A stretch of DNA of 64,000 bases from Thinopyrum elongatum. Taxonomy: Eukaryota > Streptophyta > Magnoliopsida > Poales > Poaceae. The stretch lies in the NCBI GenBank assembly GCA_011799875.1, contig CM022302.1, positions 52,295,439 to 52,359,438 of the forward strand, read 5' to 3'. Both the position numbers and the translations under genes were made by a program. Under the pieces are notes generated by a model. It did not search any database and was not told the DNA's origin. It saw only the letters and a list, made by a program, of their open reading frames with translations. How positions within the stretch are numbered: the first letter of the stretch is position 1; each line of letters opens with the position of its first letter. Positions 13,345-27,400 of this stretch are shown in pieces.

Positions 13345-15141
13345 TACACTGTGTTATGCGTCGAATATAAGTATCGGGTCAATCTTTTCACAACGAGGTA
13401 AAGTGACTCGGGCTCAGGTCCATGACTATCTGTATGGATTGAGCGGATTATGCCGGTGATGGTTCGGGGCTGAACGTTCCCGAGCGTGTCTGGCGTGTGC
13501 TTGCGGCGTTAAGGAGCCATTTCTTCCGCACCGCTTTGTGCTAAAGGAAGTATTCCATGAGAAGATAAAAGGAAATGCAATAAGAAGCGCCACACTCGGA
13601 GTTGATATGCAAGCTATGAGAAGATCTTCCAGCCAGGCTTTTTACTCCAATGTCACATCTCCTTTGCACCTCGTGACGAGGTATTGTTGGGAGGGCCTGG
13701 CAGATCGTTGGCGTACGGCCCTGATAGACAGAACAAGTCATCTGTGACATACATGTGGCAACAAAGCTAAGTTGAATCTTCCATAGCTGAGGCAGTTATC
13801 CTATAGGAGGTGCAGACCTCAGGACAAGCCTACTATCCGGCCCCATGTTCCCACGCTGCATAATAAGGTTTCTCGATACAATACAGAATAACCCACGTAT
13901 TAAACCCAAGCTCCTCTAGTCATCATTCCATATTCATCGCCATCGGGTCAGGTGGCGGGCTGGATGCTCGACACATTATATCCTGCCACGGAGATAGTGG
14001 GAGATGTCCATGTTCTATATCTTGCACACTCAGGAAGTTGAGGAATGAGGGATGAGGTATACCGTTGCACCCTTCGTTTAGTCAATTCGTTATGTTCACT
14101 TTGCGCGTGTGGTTCCTATACGCTTTTATATTGTAGTCGATTCGTTGATGAGAGTGGACGGGAATGCTGCCTCCTACTGGACTCCTACTGAGCGGCGGCC
14201 TTGCTCTTCTTCGATCAAGGGTGCTGATTGAACGAAACATTTCGTTGCGTGGGTCATGGAGAGTAAATTTTTCACACTTCATGCCCTATTACCTATTTTC
14301 ACCGTAAAAGGGGAGGTGTTCCAATTAACTCATGCACCCTATAATTTCGATACGAATCAATGGGATGAATAATTGAGATTGGTTTCCATGGGTTTTACCC
14401 TGCGTCAGACATGGCGAAAAGTATGATGTGAATTGTATCGCTTGCCATACAGAGGAGCCACAGCAACAGTCGCCTGATCCCATAACCATAAATACCGGAG
14501 TCTTCACCTAAGGAGATAATAATGTAGATACTACTGAAGGGTAGGAAAATATACGATCTTCCATTCAAACGTGCCGCGAACACCTAAGGCTCACTGGGGT
14601 TCAAATGCCGATGGTTCGACCCAAAAAGGGTCTAAGACATACGCCTGCTGTGGTTTATTTGAAGTTCAACCTCAAACCGTCTATGCGGAGCTGATGCTCT
14701 TTCGCCTCTACCCCAGGCCACACAAGTATATTATCTGCCTTACCCATGCAGAAAGATACCTAAAGGGTTGGGAAGTTGTGTTCAAGGTGTCGCCACATGG
14801 TAAGCTAACCGGACCCGAACGATGATGATTACTAACAAATAAACCCCATGATCTAACGAGGGAGTGTTCTTTCAAGAGGACATGAATGACGTGGTCCCGA
14901 AACAAGGATGATGATTACTTGGGTATGTTGACCTGGACCCAAACGACGAACGATGCACGGATGATGGTGAGGCAGTTGGTGAATCCAAAGAGACATATTA
15001 TGCTTGTAAAAGATAAATGAAGACATGACGAGGAGGAAGAGCCTCCACCTATCCGTCAACAACGAAGAAGAGATGCATGAAATAGTGATTGATGAGACCC
15101 GGTCGACAATATATTACAATAGTGATGATCATAGGTTCTAG
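13345..15141 (+). pseudogene. TNP2 C-terminal half, second copy, version A
   Basis: It starts abruptly at the codons for DGYASNIS-like sequence, without the upstream transposase, exactly as at 36118. It carries the marks of the second copy of version B: CGTGTCTGGCG (Trp retained) near 13485, the stop-making ATCTGTGACA near 13740, and loss of the GTAGGGAAATGATCC splice acceptor near 14350. Frames are scrambled by indels. Confidence 0.75.
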
Positions 15142-15326
15142 AAAATGTAATTCGTTAACTTTTAATGATCATTACATATTCTGCTTATGTGCTCTTCTGT
15201 TATTAAATGTTCTTTCAAGGTATGCTTATGTGGCTCTTCTGTATAATGTCTTTCCTGTATGCTTGTTTAATTTTGATATCCGTACTAATTGTTTTAGATC
15301 TCGTTCTCATGCATGGTTTGCTAATC

Positions 15327-17785
15327 ATGGGCATCCACATCGTCGGCGCAGTTTCCTCGTAAATCAAGGACTTACTCGGAGTGTACGAGCCCACCAGGTT
15401 TCCCTCCCGACTAGCGAGGATGAGACACCATCACAGGGAGGTGGAGGGTCGGGGGAGTTAACCCAATAGAGGATGAGGGGGTGGGGAGAGCCCTAGAGGA
15501 GGATGAGGTGGGGGAGAGGCAGCCGGGGTCCAAAAACTCCGGGCCGTGTCCGAAATCGGAGGGTCTTCCTTCGAATCCCTCCTATACTCTGAGGCACCTT
15601 CTGAGTCTGATGAGGAGGAGGGGGCGAGGAGGAGGAGGGGGTCCGAGGAGGAGGGTTGAGAGGAGGGGGCGATGAGGGTGGTTGAGGTATGTGTTGCCCC
15701 AATTGGTGGGGTGACTTGCCACCGGTTGCTCGCAGCGGGTGCCGCGTGTACTGGGCCCGGAGTCCTACAGCCACCTTCTATCGAGTCGCACAAGTAGATC
15801 ATTGAACCTGCGGTGAAAAAGTAAGTGCCTCTCACTCATATTTCAACACAAGCAACATTTTGCTATTGTACACTGCAATCCTTTTGAATTCTTTGCAGGA
15901 ACTGGTTCGCTTCACGTAAAGGGCCGTAAACTGAACGGCCTTAATCACTGTCCTGTTGAGGAGTTTTGGCCAGGCCTTTCTGCCCGCGCCAGACAGGGAC
16001 CCGTGCTGCGGGTTTTGGCCACGAGCTGGCTCCACTACTGTCTACGCCACGCGGATTACGGGACGGCTGCTAAGGCCGGATCAACCAAGATTTTGGTAGG
16101 TTCTCTTCTGAATCACTTGTCTTTCAGTTTTCGTTCATAATTAATCTTTAATCACTCAACTCATGCCTTGTTTGCTTCTCTGGTTTAATGGCATGATTGC
16201 AGCACTCTATAGAGTCTTGACGATCAACAAGGCCAGAGAGCCGACCGTGGTCTTGCTGCGGCTGCTAAGAAGAAAGCTCGTCATGTTGCATATGAGGTGC
16301 GCTCGGCAAGGAACAGTGTTTGCGGTCTCGCATTACTCCCAACATCTACCTTCATCAAAAATGACCAAACTCCCAGCGCAAAGGCAACGACTTACCTGAG
16401 CATAGGGAGGGCAGTTCATGAATGTAACTATTACTGAATTTTCATTGTTTGCCATCAGCCACTCTATGTTTTCGTGCTCACATGTCATGCTTCCAAAATT
16501 TGGAATAGTTTGTATCCTCATTGGTGCTATGGAAGGGATGACGATGGCTGAGTTTGGTGGATAGGTGCTCGGCGACTATGGCAGAGTTTGCTGCCCAGAG
16601 CATCGGCCCGGCTACCGTGAAAAGCGGGACACACGGTCAAGGAACATGAAGCCCTGGGCCCTTCAAGCGAGGAAGGTATATCTATATGCATGATGCTTTT
16701 TGTTCTTCTTTATTACCGCCATGTTCTTATGTATGTCTAACTTCTGTTTGAACGTTGCATGAAGGACAAGTTGAGAGGCCGCTCTCCAGACATTGAGCCT
16801 CAGTGAAGCTGGCCCGCGAGCGGAGGATCGCAATGACGGCGAGAACCATTACTACGGCAAGACCCGAGGGCACCTAGAGTCTTACACCATCTCTGTGCGA
16901 GGTTTGCATCCGGATGTTCCTGTTTCTTTTCTGACGTCGCCCAGTCTCATCTACGACACGGCCGGTGGTGGCCATCCAGGGGACGTCCCATGGCCTGTAA
17001 TCCGTGTTTCGATGGCTTGATCACTCCTCGTTCTCCGTACACACGCTATCGGGCTACCAACCCGAGCCCGTTCAGAGAGTCACGGTGCGTTCGAGTCCTC
17101 GCTTAGCCCGCAGGCGCAGCCTGTAAGTACTTCCCCCTTTATCTTCTTCTCTCCTAAAAACATTCTCAATTTTAATTTTCAGCATTGTCACCTTGAACAC
17201 CTAAATGATGTAGCATATCAGGCCTTTGCCCGAGCATAGGAACTCGAGGTGCGGGAGTACTTGTCAACGAGTTAAGGCAACCGATGATTACAAACCGTCA
17301 GGTGATGACGGTTAGTTTTTGCCCTATTAACACCAGGCTATTTTTTTTGGCACTAATTTCATTCCTTCTGACCTTCTAGTTTTGCTTTTGCTTTTTACAA
17401 CATCCAGGCTATGTTTGTGGCTCTTGGTAACCGCGGATCCACCACAAATGGGACCCCCCCACCACCTCCCTTATGGAGAACCCCCACCCGTGCCCACGTT
17501 CGATAATGGGTGGGCCCTAGGCAGTGATGTCCGGTTAGTACATTTGCTAACTAACTGACAAACGGTTCTCGTTATCAACACTATCATATCCTAATTTACC
17601 ATTAGAATCTTCTCTCAAACATGTAGGGGACGCGGTGGCTCGAGTCCTGCTTCGTCGACCCCAGTCCTTCGTCTGGCAAGATGGTGGTGGTCTGCGGTGG
17701 CGGTTTTGCGGAGGTGGTCTGGCTGGGGTGGTTTTGGGGCGGAGGTGGTCTTGGCGGTGGTGGTTTTGGCGCGTGGTTTGTTTGA
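15327..17785 (+). pseudogene. CACTA ORF2, second copy, version A
   Basis: It begins with ATGGGCAT near 15327 and ends in the glycine-rich tail before TGA near 17785. It shares CACAAGTAGATCATTGAACC near 15790 with the second copy of version B (38491-38510). Reading frame is lost to indels. Confidence 0.7.
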
Positions 17786-18089
17786 TGTCGACTGATGATA
17801 CCACCCGTGGCATTTGTCCTTTCGTGCATACCTTTCATGTTCCTACTTGTTACTTTCTTTAGATAGATGATGATGTTCGCATGTCTGCACTACTTATGTT
17901 CATAGGACTTTCGCCGATGAGATCTTTAGAGATGAACTGAGTATGTTAAAATGATGATGATGATGAAACTTGAGTATGTTTTAGATGATGAAACCTGTCA
18001 TATTTGTACATAATCCCATATTTCGTGGTTGAACTGCTGTCAAACATGAATTGACAACCGAGAAACAGGAAAAAAAAAAACAACACCGA

Positions 18090-18593
18090 TCTATGCCTAC
18101 GGCGAAGCGTCGGCATAGATTGCACCAGGTCTTATGAGGACCCAGTGTCTGCCACGTGTCAGGATATGCCTCGGCAAAGACGTCGGCATAGGTGAAAATC
18201 TATTGCCGACGGCTTTGCCGTAGGAATCTCCTGCTGCCAGAGGCGTCAACCAGAGACCGCCACATGGCGATGTATTCCTACGGCCTTATGCCGTAGGCCC
18301 AATACCTTGCCATGCGGCGGCCGTGATTCGTCAGCGCTTTTTGACGGCGCCGTCTTGTTTCCAAGTCTATGGTGAAAATCATCTGCGACGGCTAACTATG
18401 CCGCGGCCGAAGGAAGCCGTCGGCATAGGCCCTATGCGATCGGCTAAAAACTTGCGACTGTCGATGACAAGACTACGCTGACGTGATCTATGGCGACGGG
18501 GATATGCCGAACGGCAAGCCGTAGGTATAGATGTATGGCCGACGGGAATGGCCTATTGCCAGGCCGTCGGCATAAGTGGCGGTCCGGTAAGTG
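18090..18593 (+). repeat. Right subterminal repeats and terminus of CACTA, version A
   Basis: Multiple inverted motifs (GCCGTCGGCATAG / CTATGCC.ACGGC) lead to the presumed terminus. A noisy version of the palindrome at 40920-40980 is present near 18260-18320. The end reads CCGGTAAGTG, probably CCGGTAGTG with one extra A. Confidence 0.7.
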
Positions 18594-20602
18594 CAATGCT
18601 GTTTTCTTGTTCCTGTGTTTTTGGAAGCCTGTATTTCCACTTTAGACTTCACCCTAAAACATATGCTGTTTTATTTCTTTTCGATTGTTTTGGAAGCATG
18701 TATTGTTGCAATAATGGGGTGTTTAGGCCGATTCAAACAATTTTAGAAAAATCTCTAAAGGCCTTCATGTAGGTGTCATGCAGGGATGTGGTGTGAATAG
18801 TTTAGTACTTACCGACCGCTAGTGGAGTGGGGAGTGAGGCCTCCTTATAAGGAATTACTTTTTCCATCATTCTTTGGAACTGTGAAGAAGAAGTGTTCCA
18901 CGCGCTTCTCCCTCCGCGGGCGCCGCCTCGCCACGACGCGCGCACCGCGAGTTGTCGGGAACGAGGCAGATCTTCAAACTATGGTGAATCGTGCGTTTTA
19001 GTTTTGGCCGGTCAGAAGCCGGAGTCCGGAAAGTCGCTCCACGAATCCGAGATGTCGGATGGTGGGCTAGTCACCGCTCAGACATGGGGTCCCAGCCCAC
19101 GTCCTCTTAAACCCCGACCGCCCCTATATAGTGGAGGCGTCGGCAACCTAGCCGCCACCAGAAGAGATCAGATCACCTCGCCTCCCTCGCCACATCGCGG
19201 CACAGTCGTTCCTCTCGCTGCTGCTCGCTGCCCCGTGACCGGAAGGGTAATGGACGCGGGGGTCCAGGGGAGGGGCGGGCTGACTGCTATCCTTCATATC
19301 CCCTTCCATTTGACCCATGTACACGTTGACAAGGATTGCAGGCCTACCAAACTCTGCCTCTCTGGATGGGCTATTAGATTTTTTTGGGAACTTCTCTACG
19401 CGCTGCTCTTCTCTGTTCGATGCATTCACTTATGTCATCTATGTCACGCCGCCTTTCTCATTACCATGTCCACCGAAGCCGAGAACTCGCTGCCGAGAAG
19501 GCTGTTTCTGACAAGAAGGGCGCCGCGGAGGCAGCCGCTGCCAACCGCCGCCGCTACTGCCGAGGCCAACTGACCTCTGCTGGAGGGTTATTAACATGTT
19601 TTTCCCCCTCCTGTTTAATTCCGGGTGTGCATTACTAGTGAGTTGCGTAGATGTTTCTACGATCGTCTAGTATGTGATAAAGGATCAAATAACCCCATTG
19701 TGCTTAGTACTGTTTACGCCATGCTCCTTTTTAATTCTGGATTGAACTAATCGAAAATTGCTAATATAAGCTCGAGCAGATTTCCACTTTACACTGAACT
19801 CTATTCCTATGTTTTCTTATCTTTCCTTTTGTTTGCATTCCCTATGAATCCTAACAAAGCCTAAGTAATGGTATCAATATATGCTGGTTGTTTCTTTTCT
19901 TTTGGGAACATGGATTCTGACTATGGCAAGATTTGAATCGACCGGATGTCTATAAGGGTTGTGCGGATTTAGTTGACGTTGAGTAGCTAAGAGTACCACA
20001 ACGGTTGGCGGCCTACGCAAGGGTGCCATTTACTGAGGTACAAAAAACCTGCATTTTCTCTTTCTTTATTATCAATGAATGCGGCCTAGGCCATATTTTC
20101 GGTAAAAAAAAGGCATAGTTTTTTTTTAAAGCATATGGTGAATAACTGAAGTAACCAAAAAACAATGGTGCAAGCCTACCCTGGTGTTCATTTACTGGTC
20201 TTGGACAATAAAAATATCGGTACTACCTCCGACTCTGTTCACGGTAGCAACGGCAGTGTTAATGGTAATGGACATGTGAATGGTGTGGCAATTACATGGG
20301 GGCCGGAGGAGTTTTTAACTGAGGGCGTCAAACAAATATACTCAACATTGATACATATTGGCTTGGGTCCCCATAGTGTGCTCCCCTGTTACCGGTTGCT
20401 GGTTGGTACCATCAAATTTCCTATTGCATGGATATCTATTTCTATCCGAATGTTTCATTCATCACACAACCAATTAAAACTACTAGAACAGTTTGAGTAG
20501 GAGTACCTCTTCGCTATTTTTGAAAGCGTACATAGAAATGAAACACAAGTGGAGCTAGTGGTTTTCAGAATGAGGGAAGTTTGGAAGAATTTCTATTGTA
20601 CA
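18594..20602 (+). other. Flank right of CACTA, version A, with traces of a promoter and small gene
   Basis: It matches 41249-43172 with frequent indels in both. Visible marks are a TATA-like CTATATAG at 19124-19131, a CT-rich leader, and a stretch encoding MSTEAE followed by an Ala/Lys-rich tail near 19467-19575. Homology to version B stops at ATTGTACA (20595-20602), after which G-rich array-like sequence runs into the gap. Confidence 0.6.
19124..19131 (+). promoter_or_regulatory. TATA-like box, version A
   Basis: CTATATAG lies about 340 bases upstream of the MSTEAE start. It is repeated at 41761-41768 in version B. Confidence 0.4.
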
Positions 20603-20627
20603 CCGGGGACCGTGGGGGGAGGGGGGG

Positions 20628-21410
20628 NNNNNNNNNNNNNNNNNNNNNNNNNNNNNNNNNNNNNNNNNNNNNNNNNNNNNNNNNNNNNNNNNNNNNNNNN
20701 NNNNNNNNNNNNNNNNNNNNNNNNNNNNNNNNNNNNNNNNNNNNNNNNNNNNNNNNNNNNNNNNNNNNNNNNNNNNNNNNNNNNNNNNNNNNNNNNNNNN
20801 NNNNNNNNNNNNNNNNNNNNNNNNNNNNNNNNNNNNNNNNNNNNNNNNNNNNNNNNNNNNNNNNNNNNNNNNNNNNNNNNNNNNNNNNNNNNNNNNNNNN
20901 NNNNNNNNNNNNNNNNNNNNNNNNNNNNNNNNNNNNNNNNNNNNNNNNNNNNNNNNNNNNNNNNNNNNNNNNNNNNNNNNNNNNNNNNNNNNNNNNNNNN
21001 NNNNNNNNNNNNNNNNNNNNNNNNNNNNNNNNNNNNNNNNNNNNNNNNNNNNNNNNNNNNNNNNNNNNNNNNNNNNNNNNNNNNNNNNNNNNNNNNNNNN
21101 NNNNNNNNNNNNNNNNNNNNNNNNNNNNNNNNNNNNNNNNNNNNNNNNNNNNNNNNNNNNNNNNNNNNNNNNNNNNNNNNNNNNNNNNNNNNNNNNNNNN
21201 NNNNNNNNNNNNNNNNNNNNNNNNNNNNNNNNNNNNNNNNNNNNNNNNNNNNNNNNNNNNNNNNNNNNNNNNNNNNNNNNNNNNNNNNNNNNNNNNNNNN
21301 NNNNNNNNNNNNNNNNNNNNNNNNNNNNNNNNNNNNNNNNNNNNNNNNNNNNNNNNNNNNNNNNNNNNNNNNNNNNNNNNNNNNNNNNNNNNNNNNNNNN
21401 NNNNNNNNNN
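20628..21410. other. Assembly gap (783 Ns)
   Basis: The run of Ns is preceded by a G-rich stretch (20601-20627) resembling the array and followed directly by array sequence. Anything translated across it is meaningless. Confidence 0.99.
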
Positions 21411-24400
21411 GAGGGCCACTGGTCAAAGCCCGTCGTGGGAAGTCAAAGGGCTAGATCTCGTGGTCAAACCGCCTACAGGGTTAGGGGGACGGGGGGCCCT
21501 GGGGGGGGTAGCAATGCCACCGGAGCATCGTACCGGGCCATCATACATGCCGGGTGGTGTTGTGGCATGTCTGAAGAGGCGGCAGCGATCCGCGGTATGG
21601 CCCCCCTCACGGACGGGATGCAACAGTAGTAGACGTTTGGGTAACGGTGCGGCGTGAATATTATTAAATACTCGGATCGCAATAAAAATCAGAGTTTTTT
21701 ACACGACGTGGGCACAAGTGCTATAGGAATGATGGTAATTTTTCATAATTTTTGGTGATGGAGAAGTATCCGAACAATTCCCTCTACGCGGATTGCCCTT
21801 CGCATGTCTACGACTGTGGCGGCGGTCGGGGTAGCATTGACCAATCTGCGTACAGCGCTTCTCACAAGTCTGAAAGTGTTGTTGGCGGGTTGCAAACGCC
21901 AGACACAGTCTCCGGGCGTGGCCCCCTCTGGACGGGCGCCCCGCCGGCCCGGCGGGGGAAACGGACGCGTCGGGTCTACACGGAGGGGATGTGAGCTGTG
22001 GGTTTGGCCCGGATGTTGCTCCGAGGTGCCTCTGGGGTTGACGACACAACCGGGTGGAGATCACTGGTCAAAGCCCGTCGTGGGAAGTCCAAAGGGCTAG
22101 AATATCGTGGTCAACCGCTCCAGGGTTAGGCGGGACGGGGGCACCTGGGGGGGGGTAGCAATGCCACGGAGTCGTACCGGGGCCCTCAACATGCCGGGTG
22201 GTGTTGGTGGCATGTCCGAAGAGGCGCACGGTCTCCGGGTGTGGCCCCCACACGGACGGCGCCGCCGCCGGCACCTGGGGGGGGAAGACGCGTCGGGCTA
22301 CACAGGAGGGGATGTAGCTGGGGTTTGGCCGATGTTGCTCCCAGGTGTCCCTCTGGGCTGACCTGACACAACCGGGGGGAGAGGTCCCCTGGTCAAAGCC
22401 CGTCCGTGGGAAGTCAAGGTAGATCTCGTGGTCAACACGCTCTAGGGTTAGGGGGGAGGGGGCCCTGGGGGGCTGGTAGCAATGCCACGGAGCATCGTAC
22501 CGGGCCATCATAACATGCCGGGTGGTGTTGTGGCATGTCTGAAGAGGCGGCACGCGTCTCCGGGTATGGCCCCCCTCACGGACGGCGATGAACAGTAGTA
22601 GACGTTCTGCGTAACGTGTGCGGTCGTGAATATTATTAAATACTCGGATCGCAAAAAATCAAGAGTTTTTTTACAGACGTGGGCACATGTGCTATAGGAA
22701 TGATGGTAATTTTTCTAATTTTTGTATGGAGGAGTATCCGAACAATTCCCTCTACGCGGATTGCCCTTCGCATGTTACGACTGTGGCGGCGGCCTCCGGG
22801 GGCTAGCATGCGCGCCAATCTTGCGTACGCGGCTTCTCACAAGTCTGAAAGTGTTGTGCGGTTGCAAACGCCCAGGACACGTCTCCGGGGCGTGGCCCCA
22901 CTCTGGACGGCGCCACCGCGCCCCTGGAGGGGGGAAACGGACGGCGTGGGTCGACACGGAGGGATGTAGCTGTGGGTTTGGCCCGGATGTTCTCCGAGGT
23001 GTCCTCTGGGTTGACCGACACAAACCGGGTGGAGAGGTCCACTGGTCAAAGCCCGTCCGTGGGAAGTCAAAGGCTAGATCTTGGTCAACGCTCCAGGGTT
23101 AGGCGGGCGGGGGCCCTGGGGGGGGGGTAGCAATGCCACGAGCGTCGTACGGCCCATAGAGCCGTCGTCACTGATGTCACGGGGTGGGTTGGTGTTGTGG
23201 CATTCGAAGAGGCGCACGCGTCTCGGGGTGTGTCCCCCCACGGAGGCGCCCGCCGCGGCACCTGGCGGGGGGAAACGGACGCGTCGTGTTACACGGAGGG
23301 GATGTAGCGTGGGTTTGGCCGGATGTTGCTCACAGGTGTCCCTCTGGGCTGACCTGACACAACCGGGTGGAGAGGTCCATGGTCAAAGCCCGTGGGGAAG
23401 TCAAAGGGCTAGATCTCGTGGTCAACGCTCAGGGTTAGGGGGGACGGGGCCCTGGGGGGGTAGCAAATGCCACCGGAGCTCGTACGGGCATCATACATGC
23501 CGGGTGGTGTTGTGGCATGTCTGAAGAGGCGGCACGCGATCTCCGGGTATGGCCCCCTCTACGGACGGCGATTGACACAGTAGTAGACGTTCTGCGGTAA
23601 CGGTGCGGCGTGAGATATTATTAAATACTCGGATCGCGAAAAATCAAGAGTTTTTACACGACGTGGGCACATGTGCTATAGGAATGATGGTAATTTTTAA
23701 TTTTTGGTGAGGGGAGTATCCGAAAAATTCCCTCTACGCGGATTGCCCTTCGCATGTCTACGACGTGGCCGGCGGCCTCGGGGGCTAGCATGCCGCAATC
23801 TTGCGTACGCGGCTTCTCACAAGTCTGAAAGTGTTGTGGCGGTTGCAAACGCCCAGCACACGTCTCCGGGGCGTGGCCCCCTCATGGACGGCGCCGCCGC
23901 CGGCCCCTGGAGGGGGGAACGGACGCGTCGGGTCTACACGGAGGGGATGTAGCTGTGGGTTTGGCCCGGATGTTGCTCCGAGGTGTCCCTCGGGTTGACC
24001 TGACAACAACGGGTGGAGAGGTCCACTGGTCAAAGCCCGTCGTGGGAAGTAAAGGCTAGATCTCGTGGTAATCCTCAACACAGCTAGCAGGTTAGGCGGG
24101 ACGGGGGCGGGGGGGTGGTAGCAATGCCACGGAGCGTCGTACCGGGCCCTCATACATGCCGGGTGGTGTTGTGGCATGTCCGAGGCGGTCACGCGTCTCC
24201 GGGGTGTGCCCCTCACGGAACGGCGCCGCCACCGGCACCTGGAGGGGGGAAAGGACGCGTGGGGTCTACACGGAGGGGATGTAGCTGTCGGGTTTGGCCC
24301 GGATGTGCTCCCAGGTGTCCCTCTAGGGACCTGACACAACCGGGTGGAGAGGTCCTGGTCAAAGCCCGGTCGTGGGAAGTCAAAGGGGCTAGATCTCGTG

Positions 24401-27400
24401 GTCAACCGCTCTAGGGTTAGGGGGGACGGGGGCCCTGGGGGGGTAGCAATGCCACCGGAGCATCGTATCGGGCCATCATACATGCCGGGTGGTGTTGTGG
24501 CATGTCTGAAGAGGCGGCACGCATCTCCGCGGTATGGCCCCCCTCACGGACGGCGATGACACAGTAGTAGACGTTCTGCGGTAACGGTGCGGCGTGAATA
24601 TTATTAAATACTCGGATCGCGAAAAAATCAAGAGTTTTTTACACGACGTGGGCACATGTGCTATAGGAATGATGGTAATTTTTCATAATTTTTGGTGATG
24701 GAGAAGTATCCGAACAATTCCCTCTACGCGGATTGCCCTTCGCATGTCTACGACTGTGGCCGGCGGCCTCCGGGGGCTAGCATGCCGGCAATCTTGCGTA
24801 CGCGGCTTCTCACAAGTCTGAAAGTGTTATGGCGGTTGCAAACGCCCAGCACACGTCTCCGGGGCGTGGCCCCCCTCATGGACGGCGCCGCCGCCGGCCC
24901 CTGGAGGGGGGAAACGGACGCGTCGGGTCTACACGGAGGGGATGTAGCTGTGGGTTTGGCCCGGATGTTGCTCCGAGGTGTCCCTCTGGGTTGACCTGAC
25001 ACAACCGGGTGGAGAGTTCCACTGGTCAAAGCCCGTCCGTGGGAAGTCAAAGAGCTAGATCTCGTGGTCAACCGCTCCAGGGTTAGGCGGGACGGGGGCC
25101 CTGGGGGGGGTAGCAATGCCACCGGAGCGTCGTACCGGGCCCTCATACATGCCGGGTGGTGTTGTGGCATGTCCGAAGAGGCGGCACGCGTCTCCAGGGT
25201 GTGGCCCCCTCACGGACGGCGCCGCCGCCGGCACCTGGAGGGGGGAAACGGACGCGTCGGGTCTACACGGAGGGGATGTAGCTGTGGGTTTGGCCCGGAT
25301 GTTGCTCCCAGGTGTCCCTCTGGGCTGACCTGACACAACCGGGTGGAGAGGTCCACTGGTCAAAGCCCGTCCGTGGGAAGTCAAAGGGCTAGATCTCGTG
25401 GTCAACCGCTCCAGGGTTAGGGGGGACGGGGGCCCTGGGGGGGTAGCAATGCCACCGGAGCATCGTACCGGGCCATCATACATGCCGGGTGGTGTTGTGG
25501 CATGTCTGAAGAGGCGGCACGCGTCTCCGGGGTATGGCCCCCCTCACGGACGGCGATGACACAGTAGTAGACGTTCTGCGGTAACGGTGCGGCGTGAATA
25601 TTATTAAATACTCGGATCGCAATAAAATCAAGAGTTTTTTACACGACGTGGGCACATGTGCTATAGGAATGATGGTAATTTTTCATAATTTTTGGTGATG
25701 GAGGAGTATCCGAACAATTCCCTCTACGCGGATTGCCCTTCGCATGTCTACGACTGTGGCCGGCGGCCTCCGGGGGCTAGCATTCCGCCAATCTTGCGTA
25801 CGCGGCTTCTCACAAGTCTGAAAGTGTTGTGGCGGTTGCAAACGCCCGGCACACGTCTCCGGGGCGTGGCCCCCCTCTCGGACGGCGCCACCGCCGGCCG
25901 GGGGAAACGGACGCGTCGGGTCTACACGGAGGTGATGTAGCTGTGGGTTTGGCCCGGATGTTGCTCCGAGGTGTCCCTCTGGGCTGACTTGACACAACCG
26001 GGTGGAGAGGTCCACTGGTCAAAGCCCGTCCGTGGGAAGTCAAAGGGCTAGATCTCATGGTCAATCGCTCCAGGGTTAGGCGGGACGGGGGCCCTGGGGG
26101 GGGGGTAGCAATGCCACCGGAGCGTCGTACCGGGCCCTCATACATGCCGGGTGGTGTTGTGGCATGTCCGAAGAGGCGGCACGCGTCTCCGGGGTGTGTC
26201 CCCCCACACGGATGGCGCCGCCGCCGGCACCTGGCGGGGGGAAACGGACGCGTCGTGTCTACACGGAGGGGATGTAGCTGTGGGTTTGGCCCGGATGTTG
26301 CTCACAGGTGTCCCTCTGGGCTGACCTGACACAACCGGGTGGAGAGGTCCACTGGTCAAAAGCCCGTCCGTGGGAAGTCAAAGGGCTAGATCTCGTGGTC
26401 AACCGCTCTAGGGTTAGGGGGGACGGGGGCCCTGGGGGGGTAGCAATGCCACCGGAGCATCGTACCGGGCCATCATACATGCCGGGTGGTGTTGTGGCAT
26501 GTCTGAAGAGGCGGCACGCATCTCCGCGGTATGGCCCCCCTCACGGACGGCGATGACACAGTAGTAGACGTTCTGCGGTAACGGTGCGGCGTGAATATTA
26601 TTAAATACTCGGATCGCGAAAAAATCAAGAGTTTTTTACACGACGTGGGCACATGTGCTATAGGAATGATGGTAATTTTTCATAATTTTTGGTGATGGAG
26701 GAGTATCCGAACAATTCCCTCTACGCGGATTGCCCTTCGCATGTCTACGACTGTGGCCGGCGGCCTCCGGGGGCTAGCATGCCGCCAATCTTGCGTACGC
26801 GGCTTCTCACAAGTCTGAAAGTGTTGTGGCGGTTGCAAACGCCCGGCACACGTCTCCGGGGCGTGGCCCCCCTCTCGGACGGCGCCACCGCCGGCCCCTG
26901 GAGGGGGGAAACGGACGCGTCGGGTCTACACGGAGGTGATGTAGCTGTGGGTTTGGCCCGGATGTTGCTCCGAGGTGTCCCTCTGGGCTGACCTGACACA
27001 ACCGGGTGGAGAGGTCCACTGGTCAAAGCCCGTCCGTGGGAAGTCAAAGGGCTAGATCTCGTGGTCAATCGCTCCAGGGTTAGGCGGGACGGGGGACCTG
27101 GGGGGGGGGGGTGGCGGTGGGTGGGTGGTCGGTAGCAATGGCCACCGGAGCGTCGTACCGGGCCCTCATACATGCCGGGTGGTGTTGTGGCATGTCTAAA
27201 GAGGCGGCACGCGTCTCCGGGGTGTGTCCCCCCTCACGAACGGCGCCGCCACCGGCACCTGGAGGGGGGAAACGGACGCGTCGGGTCTACACGGAGGGGA
27301 TGTAGCTGTCGGTTTGGCCCGGATGTTGCTCCCAGGTGTCCCTCTAGGCTGACCTGACACAACCGAGTGGAGAGGTCCACTGGTCAAAGCCCGTCCGTGG

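Larger units (their letters stand above)
4271..18593 (+). mobile_element. CACTA (Caspar-like) element, indel-ridden version A
   Basis: This is the same element as 27476-41248 in the same order: left subterminal motif, GC-rich leader, inverted-repeat hairpin, TNP2, ORF2, internal subterminal block, second TNP2 3' half, second ORF2 and right terminus. It ends near 18593 at CCGGTAAGTG, a corrupted form of the CCGGTAGTG terminus at 41248. No left CACTA terminus is visible. Frequent single-base insertions and deletions in both coding and non-coding DNA look like raw long-read error and not evolutionary decay. Known biology: CACTA (En/Spm, CMC superfamily) elements are cut-and-paste DNA transposons encoding TNP2-type transposase. 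Confidence 0.85.

Noticed and set aside
20549..21657. Long open frames across the gap
   Set aside because: They consist almost wholly of unknown residues from Ns.
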